Counted from the first letter of the stretch, positions 34,471-44,269 are shown. The stretch is DNA of 64,000 nucleotides from Stutzerimonas stutzeri (GCF_000590475.1 NZ_CP007441.1:1511231-1575230); one strand, 5' to 3'. Notes: a model not told the origin generated them from the letters alone. A program made the numbers and translations.

Positions 34471-34893
34471 ATGAGAACGCGTCCTCTCGCTTCGACTATA
34501 GTCGACAGCACATCAACTTCTCCGCGCCTGCCATTGCGCATGGCGCTGTGGCTGCTGGACAGCCAGCGTCTAGGACAGACCAAGAGTGTCAAACGAATCG
34601 CCGGCCGGATGCTCAAGCAGCCGGCACTGGAAGGCGTGGTCGAAGCGCAGAGCCGTCTGGGACGGCTGCTTTGCACGGACTGCGACAGCCAGCGTGATCG
34701 GCGTATCGGATTCGAGTTGCTGCGCCAGGCCGCCCGTGCTGGCGACTGCCAGGCGCAACTGGAACTAGGGCAGCTGTACTGCCAGCCCCAATATCGCGAG
34801 CTGGGCAAGGCCAGGCACTGGCTTGAACAGGCCGCTGCGAAAGGCTCTGCCGAGGCGTCTCGTATCCTGCAGCGGATCCTTGCCAAGCGCTAG
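34471..34893 (+). CDS. Sel1-like repeat protein
   Basis: A 140-residue soluble protein. Two or three Sel1-like helical repeats are visible: PALEGVVEAQSRLGRLLCTD, LLRQAARAGDCQAQLELGQLYCQ and HWLEQAAAKGSAEASRILQRI, each with the spaced Ala-Gly-x-x-x-Ala-x-x-x-Leu-Gly pattern of protein-binding solenoids. No signal peptide or catalytic motif is present. I prefer ATG 34471 over the in-frame GTG 34435, because the latter overlaps a promoter-like -10. If GTG 34435 is used the protein has 12 more residues, and an AGGAG lies only 4 nt before it. The partner is unknown. Confidence 0.75.
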   Translation: MRTRPLASTIVDSTSTSPRLPLRMALWLLDSQRLGQTKSVKRIAGRMLKQPALEGVVEAQSRLGRLLCTDCDSQRDRRIGFELLRQAARAGDCQAQLELGQLYCQPQYRELGKARHWLEQAAAKGSAEASRILQRILAKR

Positions 34894-34972
34894 AGCGGCC
34901 TGGGTACAGCGTTTGGCCTGACCGACAGGCGTCGGCTGGCTATACTGCCCGGCAATTCAGCCGGAGCCCTCC

Positions 34973-36445
34973 ATGCCGCTCGACCCCAACTATCTGCTCG
35001 CCGGGCTTGGTTCCCTCTGTGTGCTGCTGACCGCCGTTGCGGTCTTCCTTTCGCAGCGCCTGTCTCAGCGCCAATCCGAGCTGGCCTTGCTCGATGAGCG
35101 GCTCAGCCAGGCAACGTTGGCGCAGGAGGGCTTGAGCGCGCAGCTCGAGACAAGCCGTCTTGCCCATGCCGACCTCAGCGAGTCCCGCTCAGCGCTACAG
35201 GCTGAGCTGGCCGCCCTGCGGCGTGAGACCGAGTGGCTCCAGACGCAGCGCCTGGAAAACCGCGACACGCTTAATGATCTCGAGGCCGAGCGCGATGCGC
35301 AGCAATCCGAGCTGCGTGCGCTGAGCGCCGCTCACGCTGCGGTCACTGCCGAACTCAATGAACAGCAAAAGACCCACGAACAGCGCCTGGAAGATCTCCA
35401 GGGGGCTCGGGACGAACTGCGTGCACAGTTCGCCGAACTGGCCGGCAAGATTTTCGAGGAACGGGAACAGCGCTTCGCCGAGGCCAGCCATGAGCGGCTC
35501 GGGCAGCTGCTCGACCCTCTGAAGGAGCGCATCCAGTCGTTCGAAAAGCGTGTCGAGGAAAGCTACCAACACGAGGCGCGCGAGCGTTTCTCGCTGGCCA
35601 AGGAGCTGGAGCGGCTGCAACAGCTCAATCAGCGTCTGGGCGATGAGGCGACCAACCTGACGCGCGCCCTGCAGGGGCAGAAGACCCAGGGCAACTGGGG
35701 CGAGCTGATCCTCGAGCGGGTGCTGGAACATGCCGGGCTCGAAAAGGGCCGCGAATACCACACCCAAGTCAGCCTAAAGAGCCCGGACGGCGAGCGCTTC
35801 CAGCCTGACGTGCTGATTCAGCTGCCTGGCGACAAACAGGTGGTGGTAGACGCCAAGGTCAGCCTCACCGCCTATCAGGCGTTGACCTGCGCGGAGGATG
35901 ACGCCAGTCGTGCGTTAGCGCTCAAGCAGCATGTTCTGTCGCTGCGCAATCATCTGAAAGGCTTGTCGCTCAAGGACTATCAGCGTCTCGAGGGGCTGCA
36001 GAGCCTGGATTTCGTGCTGCTCTTCGTCCCGATCGAAGCCGCCTTCGCTGCGGCGCTACAGGGCGATCCCGACTTGTTCCAGGAGGCCTACAGCAAGCAC
36101 ATCGTCATCGTCAGCCCGACCACCTTGCTCGCCACCTTGCGAGTGATCGACAGCCTGTGGCGGCAGGAGCGGCAAAGCCAGAACGCCCGGGAGATCGCCG
36201 AGCGGGCTGGCGCGCTGTACGACAAGTTCGCTGCATTCATCCAGGACCTGGACGAGATCGGCAATCGCCTGCAGCAGCTGGACAAGGCGTATATCGGCGC
36301 GCGCAACAAGCTCACTGATGGGCGCGGCAATCTGGTGGGCCGTGCCGAGCAGTTGAAACTCCTGGGTGCCCGCGCCAGCAAGCGCTTGCCAACCGACTGG
36401 CTCGAGCGTGCTGGGGCCGAGACGCCGCTCGAAGCCGAGGACTAG
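34973..36445 (+). CDS. rmuC: DNA recombination protein RmuC
   Basis: A RmuC-family protein (490 residues) thought to limit inversions at short inverted repeats. It has one N-terminal membrane helix (about 6-25), a coiled coil of about 150 residues (30-185, rich in Glu, Gln, Leu), then the RmuC core. Core motifs include GNWGELILERVLEHAGLEKGREY, FQPDVLIQLPGDKQVVVDAKVSL and FVPIEAAFAAAL, a restriction-nuclease-like fold with an acidic VVDAKVS motif. A GGAG site precedes ATG 34973. It follows the Sel1 gene by 79 nt and converges on the large sensor kinase. Confidence 0.93.
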   Translation: MPLDPNYLLAGLGSLCVLLTAVAVFLSQRLSQRQSELALLDERLSQATLAQEGLSAQLETSRLAHADLSESRSALQAELAALRRETEWLQTQRLENRDTLNDLEAERDAQQSELRALSAAHAAVTAELNEQQKTHEQRLEDLQGARDELRAQFAELAGKIFEEREQRFAEASHERLGQLLDPLKERIQSFEKRVEESYQHEARERFSLAKELERLQQLNQRLGDEATNLTRALQGQKTQGNWGELILERVLEHAGLEKGREYHTQVSLKSPDGERFQPDVLIQLPGDKQVVVDAKVSLTAYQALTCAEDDASRALALKQHVLSLRNHLKGLSLKDYQRLEGLQSLDFVLLFVPIEAAFAAALQGDPDLFQEAYSKHIVIVSPTTLLATLRVIDSLWRQERQSQNAREIAERAGALYDKFAAFIQDLDEIGNRLQQLDKAYIGARNKLTDGRGNLVGRAEQLKLLGARASKRLPTDWLERAGAETPLEAED

Positions 36446-36471
36446 CACCCGCACGCTTCACGCTTGCCTGC

Positions 36472-39400
36472 TCAGTGCAGCGGGACGTGGCGGCTCATCA
36501 GCGCACGCAAGGCCGCCGGCTTGACCGGTTTGGCAAGAAAATCCAGCCCCGTCGCGTGGATGGCGGCAATCAGTTCCGGGCGTCCGTCGGCGCTGATCAC
36601 CACGCCGGGCACTGGCTCACCGAGACGTGTGCGCAGCCAGGCCATCAGCTGCGAACCGGTTTCGCCATGGTCCAGGTGGTAATCGACCAGCACCAGCTGT
36701 GGCCGAACATCTTCCTTCAGCAATGCCTCGCATTCGGCTCGGTTGCTGGCGGTCCAGACCTGGCAGCCCCAGCGCGACAGCAGGCTGTGCATGCCGACCA
36801 GAATGCTGTCTTCGTTATCGATGCACAGCACCTGAATGCCGGTTAGCGCGGTCTGCTGCGCCTCAGCGTTGCCATTGGCGCTGACCGGCCGGATCGCCTG
36901 GCTGGCGATCGGCACCGTCACACTGAACACGCTGCCCCGTCCTGGCCAGGAGCGAACCGACAACGGATGGTTGAGCACCTGGCAGAAGCCGTCTGCGATC
37001 GCCAGCCCCAGCCCCAAACCTTTCTCGGCACGGGTTTGATGGCTGTCCAATCGTTTGAACTCCTCGAAGATCACCTGCAGTTTGTCTTCGGCGATGCCGG
37101 GGCCGCGATCCCAGACCTCAAGGCGCAGAAAGGCACCTTGACGGCGCGCGCCCAGTACCACGCGGCCTTTGGCGTAGCGGAAGGCGTTGGTCAGGAAATT
37201 CTGCAGCACACGGCGCAGCAGGCGGATATCGCTGTCGACGCGCAGCCGGCTGCCATGCACTTTGAAGTCGACGCCCTGTTCAGCGGCCAGCATGGTGAAC
37301 TCGGTGCTCAGCGTGTCGAACAGCGTTGCCAGCGGGAAGGGGTTGCGATCCGGGGTGATGCGACCGTTCTCCAGTCGTGAGATATCCAGCAGATCGGAGA
37401 TCAGGTCTTCGGCCGAGCGCAACGAACTGTCCAGGTGACGGACCAGATCCCGCGCCTCGCTCGGCAGGGCGTCATGCTGGTGCGACAAGGCGGCTGAGAA
37501 CAGCCTGGCGGCGTTCAATGGCTGCATCAGATCATGGCTGACCGCCGCCAGAAAGCGCGTCTTCGACTGGTTGGCAGCCTCGGCGGTGCTCTTGGCTGCG
37601 GTCAGCGCCTTGTTCAGCTTCGACAATTCCTGGGTCCGTTCGCTGACGCGCTGCTCCAGACCTTCGTTGGCTTCCTTGAGGGCGCGTTCGGCCTCGCGGA
37701 AGGCCGTGATGTCGCTGAAGCTCATGACGAAGCCGCCACCGGGCATCGGGTTGCCGATCAATTCGACCACGCGACCGTTGGGTAGCGTCCGTTCGGAGGT
37801 GTGTGCACGGCCCTGGCGCATCCAGTACAGCCGCTTGGCCACATGGGTGTCCGGATCACCGGGACCACAGAGGCCGCGCTCAGCGTTGTAGCGGATGATG
37901 TCGGCGATCGGTCGACCGATGTAAACCAGCCCGTCCGGGTACTCGAACAGATCCAGATACCGGTGGTTCCAGGCCACCAGCTGCAGCGACTGATCGACGA
38001 CGCTGATGCCCTGGGTGATGTTTTCGATTGCGCCCTGCAGCAATGCGCGGTTGAACTGCAGCACTTCGGACGCTTCGCCGACGATGCGCACCACGTCGTC
38101 GACCTGCATATCACGTCCTTCCAGGGCGGCCTTGACTACCGCGCGGGTCGATGAAGCGCCTAAAACACCGGCGAGCAGGCGCTCGGTGTGGGCAATCCAT
38201 TGGCCGTCGGCCTGCTGCTTGGGTGAATAGTCATGCCCTTGACGCCGGGCGAAGCGCTGGAAGCTGAGCCCCGCGCGCTCGGCACCGACGAAGCGCGAGG
38301 CCAGCGACAGCAGATCCTCGACTTGTACGGCCAGCAGCCGGCGGGCATTGGGTGTGGCATGGATTTCCTGGCCGATGAAGCGGCTGGCTTGCCAATGCTC
38401 GGCGACGCGGGTCTGCGACAGAATCGAGACCCAGAAAAACAGCGTTGCATTGCCTACCAACGATAGCGTGACGCCCAGCGTCAGCGCGCTGGTGTTGAAT
38501 GGCAGTTCGGTGGTGTACATCCATTGCAGACCGGGAAACATCTCCAACGGCCAGCCAAGCAGCGGCAGAATCAGCGTATAGACCCAGATCAACGCGCCGG
38601 CGGCGAGGCCGGCAAACACGCCGCGCCGGTTGGCCTGCTTCCAGTACAACGCGCCGACCATCGCCGGGGCCAGCTGGGTCAGCGCGGCAAAGGCGATCTG
38701 GCCGATGGTGGCCAGGCTGGCGCTGGAGCCGAGCAGGCGGTAGCTGACATAGGCCAGCAGCAGGATGGCGACGATACTGATGCGGCGCACCGAGAGCATC
38801 CAGTGGCGGAACACCTCGAAGGGTTGCTCGGCCTCCTTGCGGCGCAGCAGCCAGGGCAGCAGCATGTCGTTAGACACCATGGTCGACAGGGCCACGCTGG
38901 CAACAATGACCATCCCGGTGGCCGCCGAGGCGCCGCCGATGAAGGCCAGCATCGCCAGCGCCGGGTGCGCTTCGGCCAACGGCAGGCTGATCACGAAGGA
39001 GTCGGGCGTGACGCCGCTCGGCAGCAGCATCTGCCCGGCCAGCGCGATCGGGATGACGAACACCGCCGCGAGCAACAAATACAGCGGGAACACCCAGCGC
39101 GCCAGCCGGAAGTCGCGCGGCTCGATGTTCTCCACCACGGTCACGTGGAACTGCCGCGGCAGGCAGACGATGGCCATCAGCGCCACGGTGGTTTGCACCA
39201 GCATCGATGGCCAGTTCACCGTTTCTTCCCAGTAGCCGGTCAGCTCGGAGGAATCGTAGGCCTGGTTGAACAGGTCGCCGAAGCCGTCATACAGGCCGAA
39301 CGTGACGAAGACGCCGACCGCGATGAAGGCGAACAGCTTGACCAGCGACTCGAAAGCGATCGCCAGTACCATGCCGCGGTGATGCTCGGTGACATCCAGG

Positions 39401-39942
39401 TTGCGCGTGCCGAACAGCACGGTGAACAACGCCAATACAATGGAGACGATCAGGGCCGTGTCCCGCGTTCCGGATCCGGCGGCCGCCTCGCCGTGATTGC
39501 CAATCAGCAGGTTCACGCCCAGTACGATGCCCTTGAGCTGCAAGGCGATGTAGGGCAGCACGCCGACCAGGCAGATCAAGGTGATGATCACCGCCAGCAA
39601 CTGCGACTTGCCGTAGCGGGCTGCAATGAAGTCAGCAATGGAGGTGATGTTCTCCTGCTTGCTGATCATGATGGTCTTCTGAATCACCTGTGGCGCCAGC
39701 AGCATTAGCAGGATCGGCCCGAGGTAAATCGGCAGGAAGGACCAGAGTTGCTCGGCGGCCTGGCCGACGGACCCAAAGAAGGTCCAGCTGGTGCAATAGA
39801 CCGCCAGCGACAGGCTGTAGACCCAGGCGCGCACACGTGGCGACATCGGCTCGCTGTTGCGATCACCATAGAAAGCGATGGCAAACAGTACGGCCATATA
39901 AGCAAAGGCGACCAGCGCGATCAGCCCACCGGACAACGACAT
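36472..39942 (-). CDS. mxtR: Hybrid sensor histidine kinase with sodium/solute-symporter domain (MxtR-like)
   Basis: A 1156-residue inner-membrane sensor. Residues about 1-500 form a 12-13 helix sodium:solute symporter (PutP-like) domain. A PAS-type segment follows (about 640-750, including VVELIGNPMPGGGFVMSFSDIT), then a dimerisation domain with phospho-accepting His803 (AVSHDLMQPLNA), an ATPase domain (WDRGPGIAEDKL, GLGLGLAIADG) and a C-terminal receiver with Asp1087 (LVLVDYHLD) and Lys in AKPVKP. The presence of a receiver distinguishes it from CbrA. In pseudomonads the MxtR sensor has this architecture and works with ErdR in acetate/carbon control. ATG 39942 follows TGGAG. No partner regulator gene is adjacent. 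Confidence 0.85.
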   Translation of the reverse strand: MSLSGGLIALVAFAYMAVLFAIAFYGDRNSEPMSPRVRAWVYSLSLAVYCTSWTFFGSVGQAAEQLWSFLPIYLGPILLMLLAPQVIQKTIMISKQENITSIADFIAARYGKSQLLAVIITLICLVGVLPYIALQLKGIVLGVNLLIGNHGEAAAGSGTRDTALIVSIVLALFTVLFGTRNLDVTEHHRGMVLAIAFESLVKLFAFIAVGVFVTFGLYDGFGDLFNQAYDSSELTGYWEETVNWPSMLVQTTVALMAIVCLPRQFHVTVVENIEPRDFRLARWVFPLYLLLAAVFVIPIALAGQMLLPSGVTPDSFVISLPLAEAHPALAMLAFIGGASAATGMVIVASVALSTMVSNDMLLPWLLRRKEAEQPFEVFRHWMLSVRRISIVAILLLAYVSYRLLGSSASLATIGQIAFAALTQLAPAMVGALYWKQANRRGVFAGLAAGALIWVYTLILPLLGWPLEMFPGLQWMYTTELPFNTSALTLGVTLSLVGNATLFFWVSILSQTRVAEHWQASRFIGQEIHATPNARRLLAVQVEDLLSLASRFVGAERAGLSFQRFARRQGHDYSPKQQADGQWIAHTERLLAGVLGASSTRAVVKAALEGRDMQVDDVVRIVGEASEVLQFNRALLQGAIENITQGISVVDQSLQLVAWNHRYLDLFEYPDGLVYIGRPIADIIRYNAERGLCGPGDPDTHVAKRLYWMRQGRAHTSERTLPNGRVVELIGNPMPGGGFVMSFSDITAFREAERALKEANEGLEQRVSERTQELSKLNKALTAAKSTAEAANQSKTRFLAAVSHDLMQPLNAARLFSAALSHQHDALPSEARDLVRHLDSSLRSAEDLISDLLDISRLENGRITPDRNPFPLATLFDTLSTEFTMLAAEQGVDFKVHGSRLRVDSDIRLLRRVLQNFLTNAFRYAKGRVVLGARRQGAFLRLEVWDRGPGIAEDKLQVIFEEFKRLDSHQTRAEKGLGLGLAIADGFCQVLNHPLSVRSWPGRGSVFSVTVPIASQAIRPVSANGNAEAQQTALTGIQVLCIDNEDSILVGMHSLLSRWGCQVWTASNRAECEALLKEDVRPQLVLVDYHLDHGETGSQLMAWLRTRLGEPVPGVVISADGRPELIAAIHATGLDFLAKPVKPAALRALMSRHVPLH

Positions 39943-40426
39943 TTGAACTCCATACAACACATAGAAAGCGGACTTCAGCTTTGGCCATGGCTGCGCAATG
40001 GCTGAACGTGCCGGCCAGGCAGTGCTCGCGTAAGCCGGTATGGTGGCCCGAGCGTGCCGTTTATGCGACCGGCATACCGTTCAGGCCGCCGCTCAGGCTC
40101 GGCGGGCTCCGCTATCCGGAGGCTGCCGCCTATTGGTAGATGACGTTGCAAAGTTTCGCAGTAAAAGGCCTGCGCGTGTTACGGCTGCGACCATGGTCGC
40201 ATGAGGTGGGTCGCTGCGGGCGGCACGGGTGAAAGCGCCGCGCTAGACGGTTGCCTGGCAGGCTTGGCCGTTCGTGCAGGATGGCAGGTTCGGTGTCGAT
40301 CGTATGAATGGTCAAGGCCAGGCGCTTCTCGAGGTGAGCAGGGTCACACAGGCGGAGCAGTCGCGGGGCACTTCCCGCCTGCGCAATGATCACAACAGCG
40401 ACCCAGCCCTATCTGGAGGATATTCG
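39943..40426. other. Divergent intergenic region between MxtR-like kinase and GNAT genes
   Basis: No gene is supported over 484 bp. A perfect 16-bp palindrome (TGCGACCATGGTCGCA, 40186-40201) near the middle is a candidate operator. A GGAGGA ribosome site for the acetyltransferase gene is at the right edge. Confidence 0.5.
40186..40201. promoter_or_regulatory. 16-bp perfect palindrome, candidate operator
   Basis: TGCGACCATGGTCGCA is exactly self-complementary and sits in the divergent promoter region. A perfect 16-mer palindrome is rarely accidental in 484 bp; the cognate regulator is unknown. Confidence 0.45.
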
Positions 40427-40996
40427 ATGTTCACGCCGTGCCCGGTCACTTTGCACAGAGGCGCCTTGCGCCTGGAGCCGCTTGCAGAAGCCGACATTCC
40501 GACCCTGGTGGAGCTGGCCGAGCGCAACCGCGACGAGCTGATCTACCTCAGCGGGCCCCTGCGCCCCGACTGGTATCGCTTTGCGCTCAACGAGCAACGC
40601 GATGGTCACGCGGTGGTTTTTACCTTGCGCATGGCTGATCGCATCGTCGGGACCACGCGCTTCGCCGATTTCAATCCCGCGCTACCGGCCGCTGAGCTCG
40701 GCTGGACCTGGTTGGACCAGGCCGAGCACGGCAGCGGCCTGAACACCTCGATCAAGTATCTGTTGCTCAGGCACGCCTTCGAGGAATGGCAACTGGTGCG
40801 CCTGCAGCTGAAGACCGCTGCCTGCAATCTGCGCTCGCAACGCGCTATCGAAAAACTCGGCGCTCAACGTGAAGGGCTGCTGCGTAATCATCGCCGCCTC
40901 GCGGATGGGCGGTTGGACGACACCGTCCTCTACAGCATTACCGACCGTGAATGGCCAGCCGTCAAAGACACATTGGAGGCGCGGGCGAACACATGA
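40427..40996 (+). CDS. GNAT-family N-acetyltransferase (RimJ/RimL type)
   Basis: A 189-residue acetyl-CoA-dependent N-acetyltransferase. The family pattern is visible: LRLEPLAEADIPTLVELAERN at the start, then MADRIVGTTRFADFNPALPAAELGWTWLDQAEHGSGLNTSIKYLLLRHAFEEW, and LKTAACNLRSQRAIEKLGAQREGLLRNHRRLADGRLDDTVLYSI, which is the RimJ/RimL acetyl-CoA and C-terminal region. The acceptor (protein N-terminus, amino acid or small amine) cannot be told. ATG 40427 has a strong GGAGGA site; an in-frame start at 40274 is upstream of it and unsupported. It is divergent from the MxtR-like gene. Confidence 0.88.
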   Translation: MFTPCPVTLHRGALRLEPLAEADIPTLVELAERNRDELIYLSGPLRPDWYRFALNEQRDGHAVVFTLRMADRIVGTTRFADFNPALPAAELGWTWLDQAEHGSGLNTSIKYLLLRHAFEEWQLVRLQLKTAACNLRSQRAIEKLGAQREGLLRNHRRLADGRLDDTVLYSITDREWPAVKDTLEARANT

Positions 40997-41257
40997 CTAT
41001 CGGGCTGCGTCGGGTGCGTGATCACGACCCTGTGCACAGCCGTGGTCGACCTGGGACGGACGCCTGAGGCCCCGACGAGTGCAGCGCTCACCCAAGCGGG
41101 GTCCCGTCGCTGTCGGGGCCAACATAAGGTAATGTCTGTCGTTTCCACGGGCGGATCGTCCCGCGGTCATGAATCCGTCTTCATATTGTTCTACGCGCCG
41201 GCCGCCATGGCGGTGTGTAGCGCTTCATCGTCTGCGGTGCACACCTAAGGAGCCTTG

Positions 41258-41986
41258 ATGTCCCGCTTGCAGGAGTTCTTGCACGGTTGCCGCGATATCC
41301 TTCCGCTGATCGTCGGCGCGATTCCATTCGGCATCATCTTCGGCACGCTCTCGATCGGCGCCGGGCTGTCCACCTGGCAGGCTATCGGCATGTCGGCGCT
41401 GGTGTTCGCCGGCTCCGCTCAATTCATTGCCGTCACCTTGATCACCGGTGGCGTTGGCGCCGCCGTGATATTGCTGACAACCTTTGTGGTCAACCTGCGC
41501 CATGCACTCTACAGCGCGGCGTTGCAGCCGTTCGTGCGGCATCTGTCGAGCCGCTGGCGGGTGCCGCTGGCCTTCTGGCTGACGGATGAAGCTTTCGCTG
41601 TCATCCAGCATCGCTATGCCCGCAATGACGCGTCGCCGTACAAACACTGGTTCTTCCTCGGGGCGGCATTGACCATGTACCTGAGCTGGCAGCTAGCGAC
41701 ACTGGCGGGCATCGCCTTCGGCCAGGCGGTACCGAATATCGCCAGCTGGGGCCTGGATTTCGCCATGATCGCGACCTTCGTTGGCATTGCCGTGCCGATG
41801 ATGCGCACCCGCCCGCAGGTGGCTTCGGCGTTGGTGGCCGCGGTGGTGGCGTTGTTGACCTGGGAGCTGCCGTACAAGCTGGGCCTGATCGCCGCGGCGC
41901 TGGCCGGCATCGTCGTCGGCGTCTGGCTCGAACAGCGGGCCGAGCGTCGGCGGGAGGAGGCGAACCCATGCAAACCTGGCTGCTGA
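41258..41986 (+). CDS. azlC: AzlC family branched-chain amino acid exporter, large subunit
   Basis: A 242-residue polytopic inner-membrane protein. AzlC with AzlD forms an exporter of branched-chain amino acids (also azaleucine resistance in Bacillus). The conserved PLIVGAIPFGIIFGTLSIGAGLS, FAGSAQFIAVTLI and VNLRHALYSAAL motifs are clear, as is LTDEAFAV. ATG 41258 follows AAGGAG; the TTG 3 nt earlier is not needed. The 3' end overlaps azlD by 19 nt, the usual azlCD coupling. Confidence 0.92.
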   Translation: MSRLQEFLHGCRDILPLIVGAIPFGIIFGTLSIGAGLSTWQAIGMSALVFAGSAQFIAVTLITGGVGAAVILLTTFVVNLRHALYSAALQPFVRHLSSRWRVPLAFWLTDEAFAVIQHRYARNDASPYKHWFFLGAALTMYLSWQLATLAGIAFGQAVPNIASWGLDFAMIATFVGIAVPMMRTRPQVASALVAAVVALLTWELPYKLGLIAAALAGIVVGVWLEQRAERRREEANPCKPGC

Positions 41987-42294
41987 TTCTGGGCATGCTG
42001 GCGATCACCTTCGTGATTCGTTACAGCTTCTTCGCCTGGCCCGATTTGCGTTTTCCCCGGCTGGTGGAGCAGGGGCTGCATTACGTGCCGGTTGCCGTGC
42101 TGACCGCCATCGTGGTGCCGGGCATGCTGATGCCGGCCGGCGAATGGGCGCTGAACTGGGATAACGCTTATCTGCTTGCGGGCATACTCGCGATCGTCGT
42201 TGCGGCGGTTACGCGCAATCTGCTGGCGACCATCGCCGGCGGCTTGCTGTGCTTCTTCCTATTGCGCTGGGGGCTTGGTCAGTTGCCGTTGTGA
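41968..42294 (+). CDS. azlD: AzlD family branched-chain amino acid exporter, small subunit
   Basis: A 108-residue membrane protein with four hydrophobic segments (about 4-19, 38-58, 65-83, 86-103). The FVIRYSFFAWP and LHYVPVAVLTAIVVPGML motifs mark the AzlD family, the obligate small partner of AzlC. It starts inside the end of azlC and has a GGAGG site within it, so it is translationally coupled. The next gene starts 97 nt downstream. Confidence 0.92.
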   Translation: MQTWLLILGMLAITFVIRYSFFAWPDLRFPRLVEQGLHYVPVAVLTAIVVPGMLMPAGEWALNWDNAYLLAGILAIVVAAVTRNLLATIAGGLLCFFLLRWGLGQLPL

Positions 42295-42391
42295 TCAGGC
42301 GCCCAGGCTGCCGTGCTGGCAACGGCCTGATATTCCCTGGCGCCGTTCGCCATGCTCCAATCGTTGACGTCTTTTCCACGGAACCGGATCG

Positions 42392-44269
42392 ATGACCGCT
42401 CCACATTCGCAGTTCACCCTTTTCGGCAAGCGGCGCTTCCTGCCGTTCTTCCTGACCCAGCTGTCGGGCGCCTTCAACGACAACCTGTTCAAGCAGGCAT
42501 TGATCCTGGCGATCCTTTACAAGATCGGCTCGAATGCCGATGCCAGCCTGCTGATCAACCTGTGCGCGCTGTTGTTCATCCTGCCGTTCTTTCTGTTCTC
42601 CGCATTTGGCGGGCAGTTGGGCGAGAAATATCCCAAAGAGCGGCTGATCCGTGCCATCAAGGCCGGCGAAATTTTCATCATGCTTGCCGGTGGGGCGGGT
42701 ATGTTGCTGGGCAACCTGCCACTGCTGCTGGCCGTGCTGTTCTGCATGGGCACCCAGTCGGCGCTGTTCGGTCCGGTCAAATATTCGGTACTGCCCAAGC
42801 TGCTCGAAGATCACGAGCTGGTCGGCGGCAACGCGCTGGTGGAAATGGGGACCTTTCTGGCGATTCTCGCTGGGACCATCACCGCCGGAGTGATGATGGC
42901 CAGTGAGGGCTATGCCCAGCTGATCGCGGTCAGCGTGGTGCTGGTGGCCGTCGCCGGCTATCTCGCCAGCCGTGGAGTGCCCGCAACGGGCGCCTCGTTA
43001 CCCTCCCTGCAGATGGACTGGAACCTGTTGTGCCAGACCGGCGCCATCTTGCGCATGGGGTTGGGGCAGCGTCTCTCGGTGTCTCGCTCGCTGATCGGTA
43101 ACTCGTGGTTCTGGTTTCTCGGTGCGACCTACCTGACCCAGATTCCGGCCTATTCGAAAGATTTGCTGCATGGCGATGAAACCGTCGTCACGCTGATTCT
43201 GACCGTCTTTTCGGTGGGTATCGCGCTCGGCTCGCTGCTCTGCGAGCGCCTCTCCGGGCACAAGGTGGAAATCGGGCTGGTGCCGTTCGGCTCCTTCGGC
43301 CTGACGCTGTTCGGCCTATTGCTGTGGTGGAATTCCGGTGGCTTCCCGCAGGGCGCGATGCCGCATGACTGGCTGGAATTGCTGGGGTTCGGGCAGGCCT
43401 GGTGGATCCTCGGATCGGTGCTGGGGATCGGTGTGTTCGGTGGGTTCTACATCGTGCCGCTGTATGCCTTGATTCAGTCACGCACTGCCGAGCAGGAGCG
43501 GGCGCGGGTGGTTGCGGCGAACAATATTCTCAATGCGTTGTTCATGGTCACGTCGGCCTTGGTGGCTATCCTGCTGCTGACTGTCGCCGGGCTGTCGATT
43601 CCGCAGCTGTTCCTCGTCGTATCGCTGATGAACGTGGCCGTCGGCGCCTATATCTTCAGCATCGTGCCGGAATTCAGCATGCGCTTTCTGGTTTGGCTGC
43701 TCGGCCACTCCATGTATCGCGTGCGTCAGCAGGGGCTCGACGCGATACCTGAGGAAGGCCCGGCGGTGCTGGTCTGCAACCATGTGTCCTTCGTCGATGC
43801 GCTGCTGATCGCCGGAGCAGTACGCCGGCCGGTGCGCTTCGTCATGTACTACCAGATCTTCCGAATCCCGGTGCTGAATTTCATCTTCCGTACCGCGGGT
43901 GCGGTGCCTATCGCCGCTCGGCACGAGGATGAAACCATTTACACCGAGGCCTTCGAGCGCATCAGCCACTACCTGCGCAATGGCGAACTGGTTTGCATCT
44001 TTCCGGAAGGCAAGCTCACCACCGATGGCGAGATCAACGAATTCAAGGCCGGGGTGGAGCGCATTCTTGAGGCGAATCCGGTGCCGGTGGTGCCCATGGC
44101 GCTGCGCGGGCTGTGGGGGAGTTTCTTCAGTCGCGATCCGAACAAGGGGTTCTTCCGGCGAGTCTGGTCGCGAGTCGACCTGTTCGCCAGCGCGCCTGTC
44201 GCAGCGAGCGAGGCCACTCGCCAGCAGCTACAGGCGCAGGTCAGTCTGCTGCGTGGCGACCGACGCTGA
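42392..44269 (+). CDS. MFS transporter-acyltransferase fusion (LplT-PlsC type)
   Basis: A 625-residue bifunctional membrane protein. Residues about 10-425 form a 12-helix MFS domain like the lysophospholipid flippase LplT (FLTQLSGAFNDNLFKQAL, FGPVKYSVLPKLL). Residues about 435-620 are a PlsC-type acyltransferase with catalytic NHVSFVD (463-469) and FPEGKL (E539). Together they would import lysophospholipid and reacylate it. E. coli Aas carries an additional acyl-ACP synthetase domain that is missing here. It is followed at once by an 11-bp stem terminator. Confidence 0.88.
   Translation: MTAPHSQFTLFGKRRFLPFFLTQLSGAFNDNLFKQALILAILYKIGSNADASLLINLCALLFILPFFLFSAFGGQLGEKYPKERLIRAIKAGEIFIMLAGGAGMLLGNLPLLLAVLFCMGTQSALFGPVKYSVLPKLLEDHELVGGNALVEMGTFLAILAGTITAGVMMASEGYAQLIAVSVVLVAVAGYLASRGVPATGASLPSLQMDWNLLCQTGAILRMGLGQRLSVSRSLIGNSWFWFLGATYLTQIPAYSKDLLHGDETVVTLILTVFSVGIALGSLLCERLSGHKVEIGLVPFGSFGLTLFGLLLWWNSGGFPQGAMPHDWLELLGFGQAWWILGSVLGIGVFGGFYIVPLYALIQSRTAEQERARVVAANNILNALFMVTSALVAILLLTVAGLSIPQLFLVVSLMNVAVGAYIFSIVPEFSMRFLVWLLGHSMYRVRQQGLDAIPEEGPAVLVCNHVSFVDALLIAGAVRRPVRFVMYYQIFRIPVLNFIFRTAGAVPIAARHEDETIYTEAFERISHYLRNGELVCIFPEGKLTTDGEINEFKAGVERILEANPVPVVPMALRGLWGSFFSRDPNKGFFRRVWSRVDLFASAPVAASEATRQQLQAQVSLLRGDRR

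Noticed and set aside
38524..39708. Open frame opposite the MxtR-like gene
   Set aside because: It is rich in Gln, His, Arg and Asp without domain pattern and is antisense to the symporter domain.
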